A DNA stretch of 64,000 nt from Hyphomicrobiales bacterium (GTDB lineage Bacteria > Pseudomonadota > Alphaproteobacteria > Rhizobiales > Rhizobiaceae). The notes below the pieces were generated by a model. The model searched no databases, had not been told where the DNA came from, and was given only the letters and a program-made list of their open reading frames with translations. How positions within the stretch are numbered: the first letter of the stretch is position 1; each line of letters starts with the position of its first letter. Shown piece by piece: positions 35,872 through 46,545 of this stretch. The stretch is taken from NCBI GenBank assembly GCA_900469345.1, contig UBWZ01000018.1, forward strand, positions 16,041 through 80,040, in the 5' to 3' direction. Position numbers and translations under genes: made by a program.

Positions 35872-36792
35872 ATGCAGTGCAAATTGATCGGCGTGCCCCT
35901 TCAGGACGGTGCCTCGCGGCTCGGTTGCGAAATGGGCCCGAGCGCCTTGCGGACGGCGGGCATGAAGCCGGCGCTCGAAGAGCTAGGCCATTCGGTCACG
36001 GATCTCGGCAACGTGGTGCCGACAGAGATCGTGCCGTTGCAGCATCCCAATGGCGCCATCCATCACCTGCCCGAGATTGTCGCCTGGGCAAAGCTCTTGA
36101 GCGAGGTCGCCTACCGCGAAAGCGGCGATGGTATGCCGATCTTCATGGGCGGCGACCATGCCATGGCGGCCGGCATCATTCCCGGCCTGTCGCGGCGGGC
36201 AGCGGAAAAGCAGCGGCCGTTCTTCGTGCTCTGGCTGGATGCGCACACGGATTTCCATTCGCTGGAGACGACCGAGAGCGGCAACCTGCACGGTGTTCCG
36301 GTTGCCTATTTCACCGGCCAGCCGGGGTTCGACGGCTATTTCCCGGCGCTGTCGCATCCGGTCGATCCGACGCACCTCTGCATGATCGGAATTCGCAGCG
36401 TCGATCCGGCGGAACGTCGCGGGCTGAAGTCGAAGGGCGTCACCATCCATGACATGCGGTCTATCGACGAACACGGCGTTGCCGCCGTATTGCGCGATTT
36501 CATCGCCATGGTGGAAGCCGCCGACGGGCTCCTGCATGTGAGCCTCGACGTCGACTTTCTCGATCCATCCGTGGCGCCGGCGGTCGGGACCACGGTGCCG
36601 GGCGGTGCCTCCTTCCGCGAGGCGCATCTGGTCATGGAGATGCTGCATGACAGCGGCCTGGTGACGAGCCTCGATCTGGTCGAACTCAACCCCTTCCTCG
36701 ACGAGCGCGGCCGCACCGCCACCCTGCTCGTCGATCTCACCGCGAGCCTGATGGGCCGCCAGGTCATGGACCGTCCCACAAGGAGCTACTAA
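35872..36792 (+). CDS. rocF: Arginase
   Basis: 306-residue binuclear manganese hydrolase that turns arginine into ornithine and urea. Metal ligands lie in GGDHAM (H96), WLDAHTDFHS (D123, H125, D127) and SLDVDFLDPS (two aspartates); GTTVPGG and ELNPFLDERG complete the family pattern. Length matches arginases. The next gene, ornithine cyclodeaminase, uses its product and is coupled by a TAATG overlap. I considered agmatinase or formimidoylglutamase but the active-site loops are arginase-like. Confidence 0.93.
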   Translation: MQCKLIGVPLQDGASRLGCEMGPSALRTAGMKPALEELGHSVTDLGNVVPTEIVPLQHPNGAIHHLPEIVAWAKLLSEVAYRESGDGMPIFMGGDHAMAAGIIPGLSRRAAEKQRPFFVLWLDAHTDFHSLETTESGNLHGVPVAYFTGQPGFDGYFPALSHPVDPTHLCMIGIRSVDPAERRGLKSKGVTIHDMRSIDEHGVAAVLRDFIAMVEAADGLLHVSLDVDFLDPSVAPAVGTTVPGGASFREAHLVMEMLHDSGLVTSLDLVELNPFLDERGRTATLLVDLTASLMGRQVMDRPTRSY

Positions 36793-37850
36793 TGCCCGCA
36801 AGCGACCAGCTCAATATCGTGCCCTTCGTCAGCGTCGAGACCATGATGGATCTCGTGCTGACGACCGGAACAGAGACATTTCTTCGCGAGCTGTCCGCTT
36901 ACGTCGAGGAGGATTTCGGCCGCTGGGAGCGCTTCGACAAGGTCGCCCGCGTCGCATCCCATTCGGAGGATGGGGTGATCGAGCTGATGCCGACCAGCGA
37001 CGGGACGCTCTACAGCTTCAAATACGTCAACGGCCACCCGAAGAACACCCGCAGCGGCCGCCAGACGGTGACCGCCTTCGGGGTCCTGTCGGATGTGGAC
37101 AGCGGCTATCCGCTGCTGCTCTCGGAGATGACGATCCTGACGGCGCTGCGCACGGCGGCGACATCTGCGGTGGTCGCGAAATATCTGGCGCCGAAGGGTG
37201 CCCGCACGATGGCGATCATCGGCAATGGCGCGCAGAGCGAGTTCCAGGCGCTGGCCTTCAAGGCACTGCTCGGGATCGACCGGCTACGGCTCTACGATCT
37301 CGATCCTCAGGCCACCGAGCGGTGCCGCCGCAACCTGCAGGGGCTGGGGCTGACGATCGAGGCCTGCGGCTCGACGCAGGAGGCGGTCGAAGGCGCCGAT
37401 ATCATCACGACCGTGACGGCCGACAAGCAGAATGCGACCATCCTCACCGACAACATGATCGGCTCGGGCGTCCACATCAATGCCGTAGGCGGCGACTGCC
37501 CGGGCAAGACCGAGCTGCATCGCGACATCCTGCTGCGCTCGTCGATCTTCGTGGAGTACCCGCCGCAGACCTGGGTGGAAGGCGAGATCCAGCAGCTTCC
37601 GAAGGATTTTCCGGTGACGGAGATCTGGCGGGTCATCGGCGGGCAGGTGCCAGGCCGACAGTCGCCGTCGCAGATCACGCTGTTCGACAGCGTCGGTTTC
37701 GCGACCGAGGATTTCTCGGCGCTGCGCTTCGTGCACGACAAGCTGCGCGGCAGCGACCGCTTCCAGAAACTCGACCTGCTCGCCGATCCCGACGAGCCGC
37801 GCGACCTGTTCGGCATGCTCTTGCGGCGCAAGGCCCTGACGGCGGCCTAG
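36792..37850 (+). CDS. ocd: Ornithine cyclodeaminase
   Basis: 352-residue NAD-dependent enzyme converting ornithine to proline and ammonia. Motifs: MPTSDGTLYSFKYVNGHP (substrate side), SEMTILTALRTAATSAV, MAIIGNGAQSEFQALA (nucleotide fold) and NAVGGDCPGKTELHRDIL with the catalytic aspartate D228-like position. The A of its ATG is the last base of the arginase stop, and AGGAG precedes it. With arginase it forms the route arginine to proline. Its TAG shares the palindrome CTAG with the stop of convergent hutD. Confidence 0.93.
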   Translation: MPASDQLNIVPFVSVETMMDLVLTTGTETFLRELSAYVEEDFGRWERFDKVARVASHSEDGVIELMPTSDGTLYSFKYVNGHPKNTRSGRQTVTAFGVLSDVDSGYPLLLSEMTILTALRTAATSAVVAKYLAPKGARTMAIIGNGAQSEFQALAFKALLGIDRLRLYDLDPQATERCRRNLQGLGLTIEACGSTQEAVEGADIITTVTADKQNATILTDNMIGSGVHINAVGGDCPGKTELHRDILLRSSIFVEYPPQTWVEGEIQQLPKDFPVTEIWRVIGGQVPGRQSPSQITLFDSVGFATEDFSALRFVHDKLRGSDRFQKLDLLADPDEPRDLFGMLLRRKALTAA

Positions 37851-38419
37851 TTCTCGCCGACAGGCCGGATTTCGATGACGAAGACCACCGATCCTTCGGC
37901 CAGTGTCATCGAGAACGGGTCTTCGCCCTGATCGAGCAGGATGGCATCCATCGGGCCCAGATGCTCGCTGTCGAGCATGGCGTTTCCCGTGACGACCACG
38001 ACCGTCTGCCCCGATCGAGGGCCGATCGTCACTGCTTTCCCTCCCGCGATCCGCTCGACGTGGTGCGTAAACCGGCCGCGCCGGGTCATGACGTTCAGGT
38101 CGGTGATGGCGCCGCCGGTCAGACGGGCGGTGGTGGGTGCGTCGCCCGGAAAGGCATGAGGCTCGGACGACGCCTCAAGCAGAACCGGCGGGCGGCCCTC
38201 GACCGACAGCTGTATGCCTTCACCAGTGAGGATGCTCAGCGTCCGGTCGATGCCGTCGAAGACGGAGAAGGGACCGTCCTCGGCCACCGTCGCGGTGCTG
38301 ATGCGCCAGTCGAAATTGCCGACATCAGCCCCCGGCGGGAAAACGGCGATCTCCACCGTCTCTCCCTTGCCGTTCTTCCAGGGCATGCGCTTATGACCTG
38401 TGGCCCGCAGGATACGCAT
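37847..38419 (-). CDS. hutD: HutD family protein of the histidine operon
   Basis: 190 residues from the ATG at 38419, which lies 5 bp after the hutU stop; longer starts would run into hutU. Family features are MPWKNGKGETVEIAVFP near the start, FDWRISTATVAEDGPFSVF and GIDRTLSILTGEGIQL. HutD is a cupin-like protein that in pseudomonads limits hut operon overactivity; its chemistry is unknown. Last gene of hutIHUD. Confidence 0.9.
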   Translation of the reverse strand: MRILRATGHKRMPWKNGKGETVEIAVFPPGADVGNFDWRISTATVAEDGPFSVFDGIDRTLSILTGEGIQLSVEGRPPVLLEASSEPHAFPGDAPTTARLTGGAITDLNVMTRRGRFTHHVERIAGGKAVTIGPRSGQTVVVVTGNAMLDSEHLGPMDAILLDQGEDPFSMTLAEGSVVFVIEIRPVGEN

Positions 38420-38424
38420 GCGCG

Positions 38425-40110
<1,686 letters not shown>

Positions 40111-40147
40111 CGGGGTCCTCTCACGGATGGTTCGTCAGGTCGGCTGG

Positions 40148-41683
40148 TCAAATTTCGAGGGCTGGAAGCAATCCTGCCGATACGGCATCCACTAGCCTTC
40201 CGTCGGCGACAAGTCTCGCGGCCGCTTCCAGATCAGGCGCCAGGTAGCGGTCTTCCTGCAGGGTCGGCACGACGGCGCGCAGGCAATCGATCGCCTTCTG
40301 CAGCTCCGGGCTGGTCGTCAGGGGGCTACGGAAATCGATGCCTTGAGCCGCCGTCATGGCTTCGATACCGATGATGCCGAACAGATTTTCGGTCATCGCC
40401 AGCAGGCGGCGCGCGCCGTGGCAGGCCATGGAGACATGGTCTTCCTGGTTGGCCGAGGTGGGGGTGGAATCGACCGATGCGGGGTGCGACATCTGCTTGT
40501 TTTCGCTCATCAGCGCCGCTGAGGTGACTTCGGCGATCATCAGGCCCGAGTTGAGGCCTGGCTTCATGGCGAGGAAGGCCGGCAGGCCGTAGGACAAGGC
40601 CGGATCGACCAGAAGCGCGATGCGGCGTTGGGCGATCGCGCCGATTTCGCAGACGGCGATGGCGATCTGGTCGGCGGCAAAGGCGACCGGCTCGGCGTGA
40701 AAGTTTCCGCCGGAGACGACGCTGCCATCCGACAGCACCAGCGGGTTGTCGGTCACCGCATTGGCCTCGATCTCGAGCGTGCGGGCGACGGAGCGCAGGA
40801 GGTCGAGGCAGGCGCCATCCACTTGCGGCTGGCAGCGGATGCAGTAGGGGTCCTGGACCCGCTCGTCGCCTTCCAGATGGCTCTGGCGGATGACGGAGCC
40901 GTCCAAGAGGGCGCGCAGGGCGGCGGCCGTATCGATCTGGCCCTTGTGGCCACGCAGCGTGTGGATGTCGGCGGTAAACGGCGCCGACGAGCCCATGGCG
41001 GCATCGGTGGAGAGGGCGCCGGTGACCAGAGCCGCCTGGGCGGCGCGGTGAGCGCGGAAAAGACCGGCAAGCGCCAGTGCGGTCGAGGCCTGGGTGCCGT
41101 TGATAAGGGCGAGACCTTCCTTCGCGGCGAGCACGACGGGTGTCAGGCCGGCACGCTTGAGGGCTTCGCTGCCTGACAGTCTTTCGCCGGCAAAGAACGC
41201 CTCGGCCTCGCCCATCATGACGGCGGCCATATGGGCAAGCGGAGCAAGATCGCCGGAGGCGCCGACCGAGCCCTTTTCCGGAATGACGGGGGTGACGCCC
41301 TTTTCAAGCATGCCTTCGATGAGGCGGACCAGCTCGAGACGGACGCCGGATGCACCGCGGCCGAGCGAGATCAGCTTCAGCGCCATGATCAGGCGGGTGA
41401 CCTCCTCGGGCAGGGGCGCGCCGACACCGCAGCAATGGGAGAGGATGAGGTTTCGCTGGAGCGTTGCCACATCGGCGGACTGGATCTTGATCGAGGCCAG
41501 CTTTCCGAAGCCGGTGTTGATGCCGTAGATCGGCTCGTTGCCGGCGGCGATCGCCGCAATCCGCGCGGCAGCCCGCTCGATGCCGGCGTCGAAGCTGCGG
41601 TCGAGACGGACCGCAGACTTCTGCCAGTAGATATCTGCCAGAACGGACAGCGGCACGGCGCCTGGATGAAGAGTGATGGTCAT
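40148..41683 (-). CDS. hutH: Histidine ammonia-lyase
   Basis: 511 residues. The self-forming MIO cofactor triad is A142-S143-G144 (GSVGASGDLAPLAHM), the same numbering as the P. putida enzyme; YGINTGFGKLAS holds the catalytic tyrosine. It removes ammonia from histidine to give urocanate. The ATG at 41683 was chosen for its AGGGA 6 bp upstream; an in-frame ATG at 41707 would add eight atypical residues. It lies 37 bp before hutU and 27 bp after hutI. Confidence 0.97.
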   Translation of the reverse strand: MTITLHPGAVPLSVLADIYWQKSAVRLDRSFDAGIERAAARIAAIAAGNEPIYGINTGFGKLASIKIQSADVATLQRNLILSHCCGVGAPLPEEVTRLIMALKLISLGRGASGVRLELVRLIEGMLEKGVTPVIPEKGSVGASGDLAPLAHMAAVMMGEAEAFFAGERLSGSEALKRAGLTPVVLAAKEGLALINGTQASTALALAGLFRAHRAAQAALVTGALSTDAAMGSSAPFTADIHTLRGHKGQIDTAAALRALLDGSVIRQSHLEGDERVQDPYCIRCQPQVDGACLDLLRSVARTLEIEANAVTDNPLVLSDGSVVSGGNFHAEPVAFAADQIAIAVCEIGAIAQRRIALLVDPALSYGLPAFLAMKPGLNSGLMIAEVTSAALMSENKQMSHPASVDSTPTSANQEDHVSMACHGARRLLAMTENLFGIIGIEAMTAAQGIDFRSPLTTSPELQKAIDCLRAVVPTLQEDRYLAPDLEAAARLVADGRLVDAVSAGLLPALEI

Positions 41684-41710
41684 GGCATCCCTGCTTTGGT
41701 GGTTCACGTC

Positions 41711-42931
41711 TCAGAATGTGGAATGGCCGCGCCAGACCCGCTGATGCAGCGGGTTGAAGCCCATGCGGTAGACAAGTTCGGCCGGCTTTTCGACATCCCA
41801 GAGGGCAAGGTCGGCCCATTTGCCGGTTTCCAGCGTGCCGGTCTGCGCCTGCAGGCCAAGCGCCCGGGCGGCCTCGCGCGTGACGCCGGCGATGCATTCC
41901 TCGACCGTCATGCCGAACAGGGTGGCACCCATGTTCATGGTCAAAAGCAGGGAGGTGAGCGGCGAGGTGCCCGGATTGTTGTCGGTGGCGAGCGCCATCC
42001 GCACGCCATGGCGGCGGAAGAGGTCGATCGGCGGCTTCTTTGTTTCGCGGATGAAGTAGAAGGCGCCGGGCAGGATGACGGCGATCGTTCCGGCTTTCGC
42101 CATGGCGGCGGCACCGTCCTCGTCGGTGTATTCCAGATGCTCGGCTGACAGCGCGCCATAGTCTGCGGCGAGCCTCGCGCCACCCAGATTGGAGAGCTGG
42201 TCGGCGTGCAGCTTGACGGGCAGGCCGAGGCTGCGGGCGAGATCGAAGACCTGGCGGATCTCGTCCGGAGAAAAGGCGATGCCCTCGCAGAAGCCGTCGA
42301 CGGCATCGGCAAGCCCCTGCTCATGCGTCTGGGTCAGCCCGGGCAGGACGACGTCGCGTATGAAATCGGCGTTGCGACCCTTGTATTCGGCCGGCGTGGC
42401 GTGGGCGCCGAGATAGCTGGTGAGCACCGAGACAGGGCGTTCTTCGCCAAGCTGGCGCGCAGCGCGCAGCATTTTCAGTTCGTCGGGAATGGTCAGGCCA
42501 TAGCCGGACTTGATCTCGACGGTAGTGACGCCCTCGCCGATCAGGGCGTCGAGGCGCGGCAGTGTCTGGCGCACCAGTTCGGCCTGGTCGGCGGCGCGCA
42601 GCTGGGTGACGGACGAGACGATGCCGCCGCCGGCGCGGGCGATCTCTTCATAGCTTGCGCCCTCGAGCCGCATCTCGAATTCGCGGGCGCGGTCGCCGGC
42701 ATGGACCAGATGGGTGTGGCAATCGACGAGACCGGGAGTGATCAGGCGGCCTTCGCAGTCGGTGGCTTCGAAACCGGAAAATTCGCCTGGCAGATCGGAT
42801 GAGAGGCCGGCAAAGGCGATCCGGCCATCGCGAACGGCGATGGCGCCGTGGTCCACGAGGCCAAGGTTGGGCGACCCTTCGGCGAGGGTCAGAAGACGGG
42901 CATTCGTCCAGATGCGGTCGCCTGCAGCCAT
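41711..42931 (-). CDS. hutI: Imidazolonepropionase
   Basis: 406-residue amidohydrolase from the ATG at 42931 (AGGGA 8 bp upstream; the in-frame ATG at 42940 has its ribosome site too close). Zinc motif DCHTHLVHAG and RAREFEMRLEGASYEEIA match the family, as do KSGYGL and the ALATDNNPGTSPL loop near the C-terminus. It opens the ring to give N-formimidoylglutamate, the substrate of HutF encoded divergently. First gene of the hutIHUD operon. Confidence 0.96.
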   Translation of the reverse strand: MAAGDRIWTNARLLTLAEGSPNLGLVDHGAIAVRDGRIAFAGLSSDLPGEFSGFEATDCEGRLITPGLVDCHTHLVHAGDRAREFEMRLEGASYEEIARAGGGIVSSVTQLRAADQAELVRQTLPRLDALIGEGVTTVEIKSGYGLTIPDELKMLRAARQLGEERPVSVLTSYLGAHATPAEYKGRNADFIRDVVLPGLTQTHEQGLADAVDGFCEGIAFSPDEIRQVFDLARSLGLPVKLHADQLSNLGGARLAADYGALSAEHLEYTDEDGAAAMAKAGTIAVILPGAFYFIRETKKPPIDLFRRHGVRMALATDNNPGTSPLTSLLLTMNMGATLFGMTVEECIAGVTREAARALGLQAQTGTLETGKWADLALWDVEKPAELVYRMGFNPLHQRVWRGHSTF

Positions 42932-42974
42932 GAAGACCATCCCTGTTTTGTGTGCTTGTTCCCGGTCTGCTTTT

Positions 42975-42996
42975 TCATTATGTATATACTTAATGA
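42975..42996. promoter_or_regulatory. Probable HutC operator between hutI and hutF
   Basis: A 22-bp palindrome with one mismatched pair: arm TCATTA (42975-42980), core GTATATAC (42982-42989), arm TAATGA (42991-42996). It sits midway in the 110-bp divergent hutI-hutF region. HutC repressors of enterics and pseudomonads bind GTATA/TATAC dyads, and hutC is in this window at 45788. The identification is by position and likeness. Confidence 0.72.
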
Positions 42997-43041
42997 GGCG
43001 GCGCGCAAGCCCCTTCTCTTGGCGCGACGGAGGACGAGTGC

Positions 43042-44397
43042 ATGACGACGATCTTTGCCGAGCAGGTGCTGACCATGGACGGATGGCGCCGGAATGCGCG
43101 TATTTCGGTTGCGGAGGGCAGGATCGTGTCTGTCGAAGCGGACACGGCGCCCTTCTCCGGCGACGAGGTGCATGCGGTCGTCGTGCCGGCCATGGCGAAC
43201 CTCCACAGCCATGCCTTCCAGCGCGGCATGGCCGGGCTTGCGGAACGGCGGGGCCCGACGGCCGACAGTTTCTGGAGCTGGCGCACCGTGATGTATCACT
43301 TCGCGCTGAGCATGAGCCCGGAGCAGATGGAGGCGATCGCTGCCCAGCTCTACGTGGAAATGCTGGAGGCGGGTTTCTGCCGCGTCGGAGAGTTTCACTA
43401 CCTGCACCACGACCGCGACGGGCGCGCTTACGGCAATCTGGCGGAAATGGCGGAGCGGATCGCCGCCGCCACCGACGAGACCGGCATCGAACTGACGCTT
43501 CTGCCGGTGTTCTACGCCCATTCCGGGTTCGGCGGCGCGGAGCCTGTCGAGGGCCAGCGGCGCTTTATTAACGACCTCGACCGGTTCGCCCGTCTGCTGG
43601 AAGGGTGCCAGGCACTCGCGCGGGAACGTCGTGACATGGTGGTCGGCATCGCGCCGCACAGCCTGCGCGCGGTGACGCCGGAGGAATTACGGGCCATTAC
43701 GGGGTTGCCCTTCGATGGCCCCATCCACATCCATGCGGCGGAGCAGGTGAAGGAGGTCGAGGACAGCCTTGCCTGGTCCGGCCAGCGACCGATCGAATGG
43801 CTGCTCGAGCATGCGGGCCTGTCGAGCCGCTGGTGCGTGATCCATGCCACCCACATGACCGAGGCGGAGGCGACCGGCCTTGCCCGCAGCGGCGCGGTGG
43901 CGGGCCTCTGCCCGATCACCGAAGCCAACCTCGGCGACGGCATCTTCCCGGCGACAACGGTTCTCGATGCCGGCGGAAGCTTCGGCGTCGGGTCGGATTC
44001 CAATGTGCTGATCGGGCTTGTCGACGAGCTGCGGCAGCTCGAATATTCGCAGCGGCTGGGTCAAAAGGCCCGCAACGTGATCGCCGACAGCGAAGGCTCG
44101 ACCGGGCGTCGCCTGTTCGACGGGGCCTCTGCCGGCGGCGCGGTAGCGCTCGGCTGCGAGACGGGGATCGGTGCGGGCCTGCCCGCCAATCTTGTCAGCC
44201 TCAAGCTGCGCCATCCGGTCGGTTTTGCGGGAGACCGTGTCCTCGACAGCTGGATCTTCGCCAATGGTGCAGCAGTCGACAGCGTCTGGGTTGCAGGGCG
44301 CAAACTCGTCGAGGGCGGCTGGCATGTGAGGCGCGATGCCATCGCCCAGCGTTTCCGCAAGGCCATGGGCGAACTGTTGGCCGAGTTTGCCGGCTAA
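43042..44397 (+). CDS. hutF: Formimidoylglutamate deiminase
   Basis: 451-residue amidohydrolase converting N-formimidoylglutamate to N-formylglutamate and ammonia. Zinc site MANLHSHAFQRGMAG; other family stretches are FCRVGEFHYLHHDRDG, IHIHAAEQVKEVEDSLAW and FGVGSDSNVLIGLVDELR (read in parts). Its presence means the five-step hut pathway that needs HutG, which is not in the window. GGAGG precedes the ATG by about 10 bp. Its TAA abuts the convergent monooxygenase stop. Confidence 0.96.
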   Translation: MTTIFAEQVLTMDGWRRNARISVAEGRIVSVEADTAPFSGDEVHAVVVPAMANLHSHAFQRGMAGLAERRGPTADSFWSWRTVMYHFALSMSPEQMEAIAAQLYVEMLEAGFCRVGEFHYLHHDRDGRAYGNLAEMAERIAAATDETGIELTLLPVFYAHSGFGGAEPVEGQRRFINDLDRFARLLEGCQALARERRDMVVGIAPHSLRAVTPEELRAITGLPFDGPIHIHAAEQVKEVEDSLAWSGQRPIEWLLEHAGLSSRWCVIHATHMTEAEATGLARSGAVAGLCPITEANLGDGIFPATTVLDAGGSFGVGSDSNVLIGLVDELRQLEYSQRLGQKARNVIADSEGSTGRRLFDGASAGGAVALGCETGIGAGLPANLVSLKLRHPVGFAGDRVLDSWIFANGAAVDSVWVAGRKLVEGGWHVRRDAIAQRFRKAMGELLAEFAG

Positions 44398-45750
44398 CTA
44401 TTTCGCCTGGCGCTCCGCCACGTAGCGGTTGACTGGTGTCGACAGACCAAGGTTTTGGCGCAGCGTGGTGCCCTCGTATTCCTCGCGGAACAGGCCGCGG
44501 CGGCGCAGCTCCGGCACAACCAGCTCAACGAAATCGGTGAGGCTGGCGGGCAGCGTCGGGAACATTAGGATGAAGCCGTCGGCGGCTCTCGCCTCGAACC
44601 ATTCCTCCATGAAATCGGCGATTTCGGTCGGCGTGCCGGTGATGCCGTTGCCGGTGCTCTTTTCGGCGTAATGGCGGATCAGGTGGCCGAGGCTGTGGCC
44701 CTTCCGGATGAAATCCGTCAGTTCCTCGAACAGGGCCTTGGAGCCCTTCGGCTCCTTCGGCAACCGCTCCATGGGGAAGGGCGCGTCGAGGGCAGCGCCG
44801 GAGAGATCCGTTTCCAGGAACTCGCCGAGCATCCAGCGGCCGACGTCCGGATGCAGGTTGTCGACCAGGAAGTCGACCTTGGCCTGCGCCTCGGCTTTGG
44901 TCTCGCCGACGTTGACGACGATGCCCGGCATCATCTTCAGGTCGTTCGGATCGCGACCGAACTTCGGCATCCGGTCCTTCACGTTGCGGTAGAAGGCGCC
45001 ATTGCGCTCCAGGCTGGAGGCGAGGCTGAAGACGATCTCGGACGTCCGCGCGGCGAGTTCCATGCCGGCTTCCGAGCCGCCGGCCTGGGCGATGACCGGG
45101 CGGCCCTGCGGGGTGGATGCGCTGTTGAGCGGGCCGCGCACCTGGAAGTGCTTGCCCTTGTGGTCGAGCGTGTGGAGCTTGTCCTTGTCGTAATACACGC
45201 CGCTTTCGCGGTCGAGCAGCAGCGCGTCGGGCTCGAAGCTGTCCCACAGGCCAAAGACCACATCCACGAATTCGGCACCCCGTTCGTAGCGGACGGCATG
45301 GGGATCGAGGCCTGACCGGTTGAAGTTGTAGCCGGTTTCGTCGTGGTCGGAGGTCACCACGTTCCAGCAGGCCCGGCCGCCGCTCAGGTGGTCGATCGAG
45401 GAGAAGATGCGGGCGATGTTGTAGGGCTCGTAATAGCTGGTCGAGGCCGTGGCGACGAAGCCGAGCCGCTCGGTCAGGGTCGCAAGCGCCGTGATCAGGC
45501 TCAAGGGCTCGAAGCGGTTCATCTTGGTGGGCGAGCGCGACAGGGCTTCCGGGTCGCCGATCGCGGCGGCGGGCGAATCGGCCACGAACATGAAGTCGAA
45601 CTTCGCGGCTTCCGAAATCTTCGCCACATTGAGCAGATGGTCGATCTTGTTGGCGCCCTCGACGTCGCTTGCCGGGTGCAGCCAGCCCGCCGGATTGAAG
45701 CCGAAGGTATAGACGAAGGTTCCCAGTTTCAGCTTGTCTTCGCGTGCCAT
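44398..45750 (-). CDS. Flavin-dependent monooxygenase, nitrilotriacetate monooxygenase (NtaA/SnaA/DszA) family
   Basis: 450-residue luciferase-like (LLM class) enzyme. Family features are GWLHPASDVEGAN, FDFMFVADSPAA, FEPLSLITALATLTERLGFV, TASTSYYEPYNIARIFSSID, the GRACWNVVTSDHD loop and GRPVIAQAGGSEAGMELAA. It uses FMNH2 from a separate reductase, which is not seen here. It lies 38 bp after hutC and ends the importer operon that starts at 49561. The substrate is probably the small N- or S-containing compound carried by that importer; a role in histidine breakdown is not obvious. Confidence 0.88.
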   Translation of the reverse strand: MAREDKLKLGTFVYTFGFNPAGWLHPASDVEGANKIDHLLNVAKISEAAKFDFMFVADSPAAAIGDPEALSRSPTKMNRFEPLSLITALATLTERLGFVATASTSYYEPYNIARIFSSIDHLSGGRACWNVVTSDHDETGYNFNRSGLDPHAVRYERGAEFVDVVFGLWDSFEPDALLLDRESGVYYDKDKLHTLDHKGKHFQVRGPLNSASTPQGRPVIAQAGGSEAGMELAARTSEIVFSLASSLERNGAFYRNVKDRMPKFGRDPNDLKMMPGIVVNVGETKAEAQAKVDFLVDNLHPDVGRWMLGEFLETDLSGAALDAPFPMERLPKEPKGSKALFEELTDFIRKGHSLGHLIRHYAEKSTGNGITGTPTEIADFMEEWFEARAADGFILMFPTLPASLTDFVELVVPELRRRGLFREEYEGTTLRQNLGLSTPVNRYVAERQAK

Positions 45751-45787
45751 CTCGATCTGCTCCTGTTCACGGGTGGACTAGTGTGGA

Positions 45788-46525
45788 TCATCCCTGCAAC
45801 GGGGTGAAGCGGGCCATCAGCGCGTGGCTCTCGCCGGGATAGGTCAGCCTGACATGGGTGACCGACTGATCGAGCCGCCAGGTCTGGCGCTCGACGACGA
45901 GGACCGGCGTTCCCTTGGCGAGATGCAGGTGCCGGGCCGCAACCTCATTGGCGCCCAACGCCGCGATGCGATGCTCGGCAGCGCTCCAGGGCACGTGTCC
46001 GAGCAGCCAGGGGCCGGGCGACATGTCGACGAACGTCTCGTCTTCGGCCTCGGGAACGACGGCGAGGTTGATCAACCGCTCCTCAAGGCAAAAGGGCGCC
46101 TCACCGGCAAAGTGAAGGCATGTGACCGACACGACCTTCTGCCGGGGCGACAGGCCCAGCGTCTCGCGTTCCGCCTTGTCGGACGACCGCAGGCTGCGCT
46201 GCAGTATCCGGTGCGAGTAGGGGCGGTCGAGCGCCTTTACCTCCTCGCGGATGTCGTAGATCTCAAGGATGGCGCTCTGCGCCTTTTGCGGCAGGACGAC
46301 GCTGCCGATCTTGCGGCGCCGTTGCACGAGGCCGGCGCGGGCAAGCTGGGTCAGCACCTTGTTGACCGTCATCCGCGAGCAGCCATACTCCTCGGCAAGA
46401 AGCTGCTCGGACGGGACCTTGTGTCCCGGTGGCCAGCGGCCGGTCATGATGTTCTGCTCGATGTCGCCGAGGATGCGCTGATGCAGCGACTGGACCGGAG
46501 CGGCATCGGGAGTGGTGTCTGCCAT
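45788..46525 (-). CDS. hutC: HutC, GntR-family repressor of histidine utilisation
   Basis: 245 residues from the ATG at 46525; a longer start at 46549 would overlap the ATPase gene by 4 bp and is also possible. GntR helix-turn-helix with PGHKVPSEQLLAEEYGCSRM and VNKVL, followed by a UTRA ligand domain. FCLEERLINLAVVPEAEDE, PGPWLLGHVPWSAAEHRI and VTHVRLTYPGE are close to known HutC, whose inducer is urocanate. It sits within the amino-acid importer operon rather than beside hutI or hutF. Its likely site is the palindrome at 42975. Confidence 0.9.
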   Translation of the reverse strand: MADTTPDAAPVQSLHQRILGDIEQNIMTGRWPPGHKVPSEQLLAEEYGCSRMTVNKVLTQLARAGLVQRRRKIGSVVLPQKAQSAILEIYDIREEVKALDRPYSHRILQRSLRSSDKAERETLGLSPRQKVVSVTCLHFAGEAPFCLEERLINLAVVPEAEDETFVDMSPGPWLLGHVPWSAAEHRIAALGANEVAARHLHLAKGTPVLVVERQTWRLDQSVTHVRLTYPGESHALMARFTPLQG

Positions 46526-46545
46526 GATCGCCCCGGCTCCGTGCA

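Noticed and set aside
35872..36792. Reading the ureohydrolase as HutG-type formimidoylglutamase
   Set aside because: The loops and the coupled ornithine cyclodeaminase indicate arginase, and HutF makes formimidoylglutamase unnecessary.
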